Source of the DNA: Desulfuribacillus stibiiarsenatis
GTDB taxonomy: Bacteria; Bacillota; Bacilli; Desulfuribacillales; Desulfuribacillaceae
DNA: 64,000 bases
Assembly (NCBI RefSeq): GCF_001742305.1
Contig: NZ_MJAT01000022.1
Span: 1 to 64,000, forward strand
Reading direction: 5' to 3'
How positions within the stretch are numbered: position 1 is the stretch's first letter; every line of letters begins with the position of its first letter. The notes beneath the pieces were generated by a model. The model saw only the letters and a program-made list of their open reading frames with translations. It was not told where the DNA came from and searched no databases. Made by a program: the position numbers and the translations under genes. Positions 58,588 to 64,000 of this stretch are shown here, one piece after another.

Positions 58588-59205
58588 ATGTCGTATAAAG
58601 TCGCAACCTTTGGCCTCGGATGATTCTGGGGACCTGATGCCCGGTTCGGGGTCATGGAAGGAATCGTACGTACTCGTGTTGGTTATGCAGGAGGGACAGC
58701 GGACAATCCAACCTACCACAATTTAGCGGACCATACGGAATGCTTGCAGGTGGAGTATGATGAGTCCATGATTTCTTATGAACGAATTCTAGAATGGTTT
58801 TGGAAACTGCATAATTCCACAAGACGTGTATGGTCTAGACAGTATATGCCAGTGTTGTTCTATCATGATGAACAACAAAAAGCATTAGCAATAGCCAGTA
58901 AAGAACTGCAACAAAGCCTTCTTGGGAAGGTGATTACACCGATAGAGCAGTATGAGAAATTCTTTCTAGCGGAATTCTATCATCAGAAATATTATTTGCA
59001 GCAAGTGCGAGAAGTAGCGCAAGAGATACAGAAACATGAAGGAACTCCACAACAATTTGTCGACTCAACGGTGGCAGCTCGTTTAAATGGTTATATTGCC
59101 GGCTATGGCAATTTGCCGCAACTATTGCTGGAATTACCTGATTGGAAGCTTTCTGATGCTGCCAAGAAATTGCTAATTGTAAGAGTAAGTAGTTACCAAT
59201 CTTAA
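58588..59205 (+). CDS. msrA: Selenoprotein methionine sulfoxide reductase A (in-frame UGA = selenocysteine)
   Basis: Read through the TGA at 58621-58623, the frame gives 205 residues. The MsrA catalytic motif GCFWG appears as GUFWG (Sec 12), followed by the family segments GVMEGIVRTRVGYAGGT and YHNLADHTE. ATG 58588 has GGAG 8 bp upstream. A bacterial SECIS-like hairpin follows the TGA. MsrA reduces methionine-S-sulfoxide in proteins; Sec raises catalytic rate in known selenoprotein MsrAs. Cys 52 is the only cysteine, so the usual C-terminal resolving cysteines are absent. A caller ignoring Sec would begin at ATG 58654 and lose the active site. Confidence 0.88.
58621..58653 (+). promoter_or_regulatory. 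Bacterial SECIS-like element in msrA
   Basis: After the UGA, GAC (58631-58633) pairs with GTC (58651-58653), and CCC (58640-58642) pairs with GGG (58648-58650), exposing loop GGTTC with its two guanines 20-21 nt after the UGA. That matches the placement of the GGUCU loop in E. coli fdhF, bound by SelB. The 5' side bulge CTGATG is unpaired. Confidence 0.75.
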
Positions 59206-59268
59206 TATGAATAATTCACTCTATAAGCAGCAATGTAACATAAGGTTAATTTTATATAGTTTGTACAG

Positions 59269-59318
59269 AATAAGAGCACGTGCCATTTTTTAATCATGGG
59301 GCGAGCTCTTATTTTTAT
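59269..59318 (+). terminator. Terminator after msrA
   Basis: AATAAGAGC pairs with GCTCTTATT with further inner pairing, followed by TTTT. Confidence 0.8.
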
Positions 59319-59337
59319 TACTAAAAAATATGAACAT

Positions 59338-59451
59338 ATGGAACTAAAAGACAATACGAATAATCAAATTGTTCCAGTAGATAATAACATTGACAATGTA
59401 AATCCTACTATCAATGGAAATATAAAAAACTATGAGAGGTTGCCCAATTGA
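59338..59451 (+). CDS. Possible 37-residue peptide overlapping the following remnant
   Basis: A small ATG-started frame rich in Asn (MELKDNTNNQIVPVDNNIDN and onward) ends with a TGA that overlaps the TTG start of the next frame. It has no clear ribosome site and no recognised family. It may be a remnant. Confidence 0.25.
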   Translation: MELKDNTNNQIVPVDNNIDNVNPTINGNIKNYERLPN

Positions 59452-59704
59452 AAGATGATTTATATCGTATATATGAGGTAATCATACATCAAGTCATCCA
59501 ATTAAAAGCGGATACGCCATTGCTAGAGCAAGACCGACAAGAAGCTGTGGCAATTTGTTAAGCTATGCTGTAATGCGCGGCTTCGACTAAGAAAGCTTGC
59601 AAGATAGGCTGGCTGCGTTAGGTTTAACATCCTTGTCGCGACTTGAGGAAGAGTTGTTTACCATGCAAAATAATATATTTGAGGTAAAGAAAAAGAATCA
59701 TTAA
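59448..59704 (+). pseudogene. Degraded small gene with a frameshift and a nonsense codon
   Basis: TTG at 59448 follows GAGAGG. The frame reads MKDDLYRIYEVIIHQVIQLK ... QEAVAIC and stops; one frame over it continues SYAVMRGFD, a TAA, then ESLQDRLAALGLTSLSRLEE up to 59702. The second part is reminiscent of a helical segment (LQxRLAxLGLSSLGRxE) found at the start of some large pyruvate-kinase-like proteins; this match is from memory and weak. Two lesions indicate an inactive remnant just upstream of the cytochrome genes. Confidence 0.4.
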
Positions 59705-59739
59705 AGACTGTAAGAACATTTAAAGAAGGGAGTAAAAAC

Positions 59740-60789
59740 ATGAAAAAAAGTTTAATTATAGCTTTCGTAGTATTAGTTGCAGCATCAATTTTTGTTGGAT
59801 ATCAAACGCAGGTAGGCGATCAAGCGATTCAGGAGAGTAATAATCCAGAACAAGCTGCTGTACTTGCATTAAGCCCAATTGAAGTTGCAGAAAGAATTTC
59901 AAGTGAATGGAAAGGCTCTAACAAGTTTTTCGCGCAAATTAACGCAGCAAATTTGGCGAACAGTCCAGGTGCGCGTGAGGGTTGTACACATTGTCATAAC
60001 GGTATGGTGTTTGCAGGTGGAGTACATACAAACGCCCCGATTGGCGATCATATGACGGGTATCAATTGTCAAGCATGTCACACTGGCACTGGTAATGAAT
60101 TGATGAAAACTGGGCAAATCAATCCAGCTATGAGACATTTCACAGGCACATACATAAAAAGTGATATTACTGGTGGACGCGCAGGAAAAGGCGCATTATG
60201 TATCACATGCCACAATGGTAGACGTGATCCGCAGGCATCATTAGCAGCATTTACGGCTGGAACAGGAAACATGCAATATCCTCACTATGGTGCAGCATCG
60301 CTAGTGTTTGGGCAAGGCGGTATGCATTTGCCTGAAGCTACTTACCGCTCATCGGCAGCGCACTCGAACATCCAAGATAGTTGCGTTGGGTGTCATATGG
60401 TAGAGACTCAAGAAGGATATTCACAACATACATTCATACTTGATGAAGCAGATGCTAATAAAGCATGTGGAAACTGTCATGTGGGTGCACAGAATTTCAA
60501 TATCAACGGTTCACAAACAGAAGTCTATAACGGTTTGAAAAGAGTCTATGATGCATTATTAGAAGCGACAGGAGCCGCTAGAATCGAAACATCAGGTCAA
60601 GGTGGATTCTTGTTCTACGATCAAGCTGGGGCAACGTTCCAACATAGGCCAACTCCCGAAGTATACTCATTACTATATAACTGGTACCTTGTAAAAAGCG
60701 ATGGCAGCTTAGGAGTCCATAACCCCGCGTATGCACGTGCGTTATTGGGTGAGTCCTATCGCGCTGTAACAGGTAAAGGGCTTTGGTAG
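59740..60789 (+). CDS. Pentaheme c-type cytochrome (cassette 1, gene A)
   Basis: The 349-residue protein has a signal peptide or N-terminal membrane anchor (about 5-22) and five CxxCH haem sites: CTHCH 82-86, CQACH 110-114, CITCH 154-158, CVGCH 215-219 and CGNCH 243-247. Intervening His-containing segments (TGTYIKSD, PHYG, AAHSN, GYSQHTF) look like distal ligands, as in the NrfA/multihaem scaffold, but there is no CxxCK catalytic haem. An electron-transfer role in anaerobic respiration is likely. AAGAAGGGAG precedes the ATG. Closely similar to the protein at 62310-63356. Confidence 0.9.
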   Translation: MKKSLIIAFVVLVAASIFVGYQTQVGDQAIQESNNPEQAAVLALSPIEVAERISSEWKGSNKFFAQINAANLANSPGAREGCTHCHNGMVFAGGVHTNAPIGDHMTGINCQACHTGTGNELMKTGQINPAMRHFTGTYIKSDITGGRAGKGALCITCHNGRRDPQASLAAFTAGTGNMQYPHYGAASLVFGQGGMHLPEATYRSSAAHSNIQDSCVGCHMVETQEGYSQHTFILDEADANKACGNCHVGAQNFNINGSQTEVYNGLKRVYDALLEATGAARIETSGQGGFLFYDQAGATFQHRPTPEVYSLLYNWYLVKSDGSLGVHNPAYARALLGESYRAVTGKGLW

Positions 60790-60816
60790 TCATATTCAAT
60801 AGGAAGGAGATATAAC

Positions 60817-61842
60817 ATGAGAAAAAGTCTAATTTTAGTACTAGTTTTGCTGGTAACTATGTTCATATCAATCGGTTGTGAGTTGGAAGAGATTCCAGAA
60901 ACTCCAGCACCGCAGACGCCTACACAACCACAAATACCAGCGTTAACATTAAATAACTTAGATTTAACAGAAAGAATTTCGAATGAATGGAAAGGGACAG
61001 GAAAAGCCTTTGCGATTCCAGATCCAGCGGGACGGGGAATTGGCTGCGCGCAATGTCATGACGGTTACGGATTTTCAATGTTCAATACGTATAATCCTAA
61101 CGTAACTGGTGCACCAGCCTATGCTCCAAAACACCCTACAGGAATTGACTGTCAAGCCTGTCATACTGGGCGTGGCAAAGAGTTAATGGATTCTGGTTCC
61201 GTACAGCTACCGTTTAATGCACAACCGTTACAAGCTGGAAAATCAGCAAATTGTATGGCGTGTCACAATGGTAATAGAAACCCAGAAACGTTAGCACAGC
61301 AATTCCAAGCAGGTACACTAGCTCGTTTAACATATCCGCACTATGGAATGCAAGCAGCTGTAACAACGGGACAAGGCGGCATGGCGATTCCAGGAGTTAC
61401 CCTGCCATCCACAGTAGCTCACTCTTCAACTCCATGCATCACATGTCATATGCCGTACACGAATGAAGGATATAAGTCGCATACATTTAAAGCAGATGTG
61501 GCAAATATCAACCAAACCTGTGGAACATGTCATGCGGGAATTACAGATTTCAATTACAATGGATTCCAAACTGAAATTACTGATTTGTTAACAAAAGTTA
61601 AAAAGGCAGCGATAGAAAAAGCAGGAGCATCTGATTTAACGTATGCAGGTGGTGCGTTTACTTTCCATGACGCACAGGGTGCTGAAATTGATATTAAACA
61701 GATTCCGTTTGAGGCGTACGTTGGTGCCTATAACTGGAGGCTAATTGCTTTAGATGGTAGTGGTGGTATTCACAATCCTCAATACGCAAGATCAATTTTG
61801 AGGGAGACGTATAGATTTATCACAGGACAACAAATTCAATAG
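60817..61842 (+). CDS. Pentaheme c-type cytochrome lipoprotein (cassette 1, gene B)
   Basis: The 341-residue protein has a lipoprotein signal (ISIGC, lipobox Cys 21), a Pro/Thr-rich linker and five CxxCH sites (CAQCH, CQACH, CMACH, CITCH, CGTCH). It shares the scaffold of gene A (TERISNEWKGTGKAF, PHYG, GQGGM, YKSHTF, HNPQYARSILRETYR), so A and B are paralogues. Lipid anchoring would hold it on the outer face of the membrane as partner of gene A. It lies 27 bp after gene A with AAGGAG; a terminator follows. Confidence 0.9.
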   Translation: MRKSLILVLVLLVTMFISIGCELEEIPETPAPQTPTQPQIPALTLNNLDLTERISNEWKGTGKAFAIPDPAGRGIGCAQCHDGYGFSMFNTYNPNVTGAPAYAPKHPTGIDCQACHTGRGKELMDSGSVQLPFNAQPLQAGKSANCMACHNGNRNPETLAQQFQAGTLARLTYPHYGMQAAVTTGQGGMAIPGVTLPSTVAHSSTPCITCHMPYTNEGYKSHTFKADVANINQTCGTCHAGITDFNYNGFQTEITDLLTKVKKAAIEKAGASDLTYAGGAFTFHDAQGAEIDIKQIPFEAYVGAYNWRLIALDGSGGIHNPQYARSILRETYRFITGQQIQ

Positions 61843-61857
61843 TTTTTCCATAATGTA

Positions 61858-61892
61858 AAAGAAACCCTTGTGAATGCAAGGGTTCTTATTTT
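61858..61892 (+). terminator. Terminator after cytochrome cassette 1
   Basis: AAGAAACCCTTG pairs with CAAGGGTT-c-TT around TGAATG, followed by a T-rich stretch. Confidence 0.85.
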
Positions 61893-62007
61893 GCCTAATT
61901 ATCACTTAGAACGAATGCAATTTTACATTAAAACTTCACATTCGAGTATCAAAAATGAAAGAGATTTAGCGTCACTCATGCATAAAAATTGCACAATTTT
62001 TACATAA

Positions 62008-62073
62008 ATTATCCATAAAAAACACAAACTTTCTCCACAACTTCTCCATGATTTCTCCACAACTTATCCGCGT
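62008..62073 (+). promoter_or_regulatory. Helically phased 11-bp repeat array upstream of cytochrome cassette 2
   Basis: Nine-base words TTATCCATA (62009), TTCTCCACA (62031), TTCTCCATG (62042), TTCTCCACA (62053) and TTATCCGCG (62064) share orientation and are spaced 22, 11, 11 and 11 bp. They are near the DnaA box TTATCCACA, but 11-bp periodic direct repeats are also the hallmark of PhoB/OmpR-type binding sites. The binding protein is unknown. Confidence 0.6.
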
Positions 62074-62166
62074 TAACTCCTTGTGTATCAAGTGTTGCCG
62101 CCAATTGAACTATTATTTTAAGTATGAAAAATAGAGCCAAAGAAAATTAAAAATATTTATATATTT

Positions 62167-62252
62167 TTGACACAAAACTGTAACAAATGTATTGAAAAGA
62201 AGTGTGATGCATGTCATAATAGGGTATGTAATTGTGAAATTGATTCACAATT
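62167..62252 (+). promoter_or_regulatory. Promoters and Rex/CRP-like palindrome before cytochrome cassette 2
   Basis: Two overlapping promoter candidates are TTGACA (62167-62172)/TATTGA (62190-62195) and TTGAAA (62192-62197)/CATAAT (62215-62220), each spaced 17 bp. AATTGTGAA-N5-TTCACAATT (62230-62252) is a perfect 9-bp inverted repeat at the likely transcription start. It resembles the Rex operator TTGTGAA-N4-TTCACAA and the CRP/FNR site TGTGA-N6-TCACA, with one extra central base. Confidence 0.5.
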
Positions 62253-62309
62253 GAAAGTATAGAAAGTTGTCTATACAAGAAAATTCATCTTTAGAAGGGA
62301 GAAAGAGAA

Positions 62310-63356
62310 ATGAAAAAGAGCTTATTTTTAGCTTTTGCAGTTCTAGTTGCTGTTTCTGTGTTTGTAGGCGTACAATACCAAACAGTTGCAGAACCTGCGA
62401 TTGAAACAAGTGCTTTTGCTGAAGCGGCTGTTCTTGGAGTAAGCAACCTGGAAATGGTTGAGAAGATTTCAGCTGAGTGGAAGACCTCTGATAAGGCTTT
62501 TGCTCAAGTGAGTACCCCAATCACTAACAGCCCAGGGCAAAGAGAAGGATGTACTCATTGTCATAACGGTATGGTATTTGCAAGTGGTGTACATACCAAT
62601 GGTGTAGTAGGTGACCACATGACGGGATTAAACTGTCAAGCTTGCCACACTGGTACTGGTGAAGAGTTAATGAAAGCTGGTAAATTGAACGTATCTATGA
62701 GACATTTTACAGGAACATATATTAAGAGTGATTTTACTGAAGGTAAAGCTGGGAAAGGTGCATTATGTATTACTTGCCACAGTGGAAGACGTGATCCAGC
62801 TACGAATCTTAAAGGTTATATCGCTGGTACAAATGGAATGGCTTATTCACACTATGGTCAAGGTCCAATTATCTTTGGTCAAGGAGCAATGCCAATTGAA
62901 GGTGTAACTTTCAAGACTTCTTCTGCTCATGCTAGTATCCAAGATTCTTGCGTAGCGTGCCATATGTCTGATACAAAAGACGGCTATGCATCTCACTCAT
63001 TCAAAATGAACAAGGATAACGTCGCTACAGCTTGCGGTACTTGCCATACTGGAGCGAAAGACTTCGATATTAACGGTGTCCAAACAGATATGTACAAGAA
63101 ATTAAATATTGTGTATGACGAAATCAAGAAATTCTCAGGCGCTGCAGAAGTTAGAACTTCGGGGAGCACAGGATTTACGTTCCACAAAGCTGATGGAACA
63201 GCAATAGCTTACAAGCCAACACCTGCACAATACACATTAATGTACAACTGGTACCTTGTAAAAGGTGACAAGAGTAAGGGCGTTCATAACCCACAATACT
63301 TAAAATCTGTGTTAAGCGAGTCGTATAAAGCTGTAACCGGCAAAGGACTTTGGTAG
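62310..63356 (+). CDS. Pentaheme c-type cytochrome (cassette 2, gene A)
   Basis: The 348-residue protein parallels gene A of cassette 1 along its whole length, with the same five CxxCH sites (CTHCH, CQACH, CITCH, CVACH, CGTCH) and the same candidate ligand segments (TGTYIKSD, SHYG, SAHAS, SHSF). It has an N-terminal signal or anchor (KKSLFLAFAVLVAVSVFVG). AAGGGAG precedes the ATG. It starts the second cassette, with its own promoter region including an 11-bp repeat array. It was probably generated by duplication of the A-B pair. Confidence 0.9.
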   Translation: MKKSLFLAFAVLVAVSVFVGVQYQTVAEPAIETSAFAEAAVLGVSNLEMVEKISAEWKTSDKAFAQVSTPITNSPGQREGCTHCHNGMVFASGVHTNGVVGDHMTGLNCQACHTGTGEELMKAGKLNVSMRHFTGTYIKSDFTEGKAGKGALCITCHSGRRDPATNLKGYIAGTNGMAYSHYGQGPIIFGQGAMPIEGVTFKTSSAHASIQDSCVACHMSDTKDGYASHSFKMNKDNVATACGTCHTGAKDFDINGVQTDMYKKLNIVYDEIKKFSGAAEVRTSGSTGFTFHKADGTAIAYKPTPAQYTLMYNWYLVKGDKSKGVHNPQYLKSVLSESYKAVTGKGLW

Positions 63357-63393
63357 GAATTACATTGATTATTACTAGAAGGGAGAAAGAGAA

Positions 63394-64000
63394 ATGAAAA
63401 AGAGCCTAATATTAGTGCTAGTTTTTCTAGCTACTATGTTTGTTATAGCTGGTTGTGAACTTGAAGAAATGGCTGAGACACCAGCAGTATCAACTCCAGC
63501 TCCTACGCCAGCACCTCAACCGGCTCCGGTTGTAATGTCGTTAAGCAGCTTAGAGTTAACGAACAAGATTACTGCAGAGTGGAAAACATCTGATAAAGTA
63601 TTTGCAATCACTGATCCAGCAGGTAGAGGTATCGGTTGTGCAAAGTGTCACGATGGATACGGTTTCTCAATGTTTAAAACGTTTGACCCTGCTGTAGCGG
63701 GAGCTCCTGCGTATGCTCCAAAACATGCTACAGGGATTGATTGCCAAGCTTGCCACACAGGCCAAGGTAAAGAACTAATGGAGTCAGGTTCCGTTAAATT
63801 ATTGTTCATGGATCAGCCATTACAAGCTGGCAAATCTGCTATGTGCTTAAGCTGCCATAACAGTAATCGTAATCCTAAGGATTTAGCAGCACAATTTAAA
63901 GCAGGTACATTAACGCAAATGACATACCCACACTATGGTATGCAGGGTGCAGTTTATACAGGTAAAGGTGGTATGGAGATTCCAGGAGTTACACTTCCTT
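63394..64000 (+). CDS. Pentaheme c-type cytochrome lipoprotein (cassette 2, gene B, truncated by window end)
   Basis: ATG 63394 follows AAGGGAG. The visible 202 residues match gene B of cassette 1: lipoprotein signal (VIAGC), a Pro/Ala-rich linker (STPAPTPAPQPAPV), ELTNKITAEWKTSDKVFAI, then CAKCH, CQACH and CLSCH haem sites and PHYGMQGAVYTGKGGMEIPG. The remaining haem sites would lie beyond 64000. It completes the A-B-A-B arrangement, 37 bp after gene A. Confidence 0.88.
   Translation, partial: MKKSLILVLVFLATMFVIAGCELEEMAETPAVSTPAPTPAPQPAPVVMSLSSLELTNKITAEWKTSDKVFAITDPAGRGIGCAKCHDGYGFSMFKTFDPAVAGAPAYAPKHATGIDCQACHTGQGKELMESGSVKLLFMDQPLQAGKSAMCLSCHNSNRNPKDLAAQFKAGTLTQMTYPHYGMQGAVYTGKGGMEIPGVTLP

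Noticed and set aside
58654-59205. A 183-residue MsrA starting at ATG 58654.
   Set aside because: This start lacks a ribosome site and removes the catalytic GxFWG motif; reading through the TGA from 58588 restores both.
62008-62073. Replication origin suggested by DnaA-box-like words.
   Set aside because: No dnaA, dnaN or recF neighbours, no AT-rich unwinding element, and the words deviate from the consensus; the strict 11-bp spacing fits a transcriptional regulator better.

Overview
The window looks like chromosomal DNA of a low-GC, spore-forming or spore-former-related Bacillota (Firmicutes) with an anaerobic, respiratory lifestyle. Evidence: strong AGGAGG-type ribosome binding sites, TTG/GTG starts, T-rich hairpin terminators, CsoR/CopA, a PerR-type box in front of rubrerythrin, lipoprotein signal peptides on extracytoplasmic proteins, tandem pentaheme c-type cytochromes and a selenocysteine-containing MsrA. 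A relative of Desulfuribacillus would fit, but this is inference and the species cannot be fixed from the sequence alone. No rRNA, tRNA or CRISPR array was seen.

Layout. 1-248: the edge of an IS3/IS150-like element. 336-2536: a secreted GH18 hydrolase and rubrerythrin. 2658-8332: a c-di-GMP block with a dCache-HAMP-GGDEF cyclase, a broken diguanylate cyclase, and a large CBS-PAS-GGDEF-HD-GYP protein. 8426-11597: a DMT transporter, a glutamate-synthase-like FMN protein and a single-domain response regulator. 11585-14086: a TetR plus ABC-2 exporter operon. 14482-18747: an OmpR/VanS-type two-component system followed by three exported proteins. 18795-20627: a DEAD-box helicase and a cold-shock protein. 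20906-27287: a cNMP-binding/DUF2225 protein, PurT, and a PotABCD polyamine transporter operon. 27419-34154 (minus): a four-gene unit with an NHL/copper-amine-oxidase-N protein, a metallo-beta-lactamase-fold hydrolase, a CHASE2 class III nucleotide cyclase and a FecR-domain surface protein, divergent from a GAF-HD-GYP phosphodiesterase. 36005-44369: DUF975 protein, GltB/GltD glutamate synthase, and a second FMN alpha-hydroxy-acid oxidase-like protein. 44661-48509: a ribbon-helix-helix-like protein, an AbrB-type membrane protein and GlnRS. 48713-54010: DUF5658 protein, CopA/CsoR copper control, a MagIII-like glycosylase and RarD. 54147-58464: an RND efflux pair. 58588-59205: selenoprotein MsrA. 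59740-64000: two successive copies of a two-gene pentaheme cytochrome cassette, the last gene running off the window.

How the parts work together. Signalling is unusually dense: c-di-GMP synthesis and degradation (four loci), a cyclic-nucleotide cyclase placed next to a probable phosphodiesterase, two cytoplasmic receivers and several candidate operators (PerR, CsoR, PhoP-like, TetR, Rex/CRP-like). The respiratory end of the window couples multiheme cytochromes to a control region holding a helically phased 11-bp repeat array and a Rex/CRP-like palindrome.

The most notable items are the in-frame UGA plus SECIS-like hairpin in msrA, which conventional gene calling would truncate; a three-copy family of dispersed two-hairpin repeats whose stems differ in sequence but keep pairing; the duplicated cytochrome cassettes with their control region; and the FecR/CHASE2/MBL/NHL unit.
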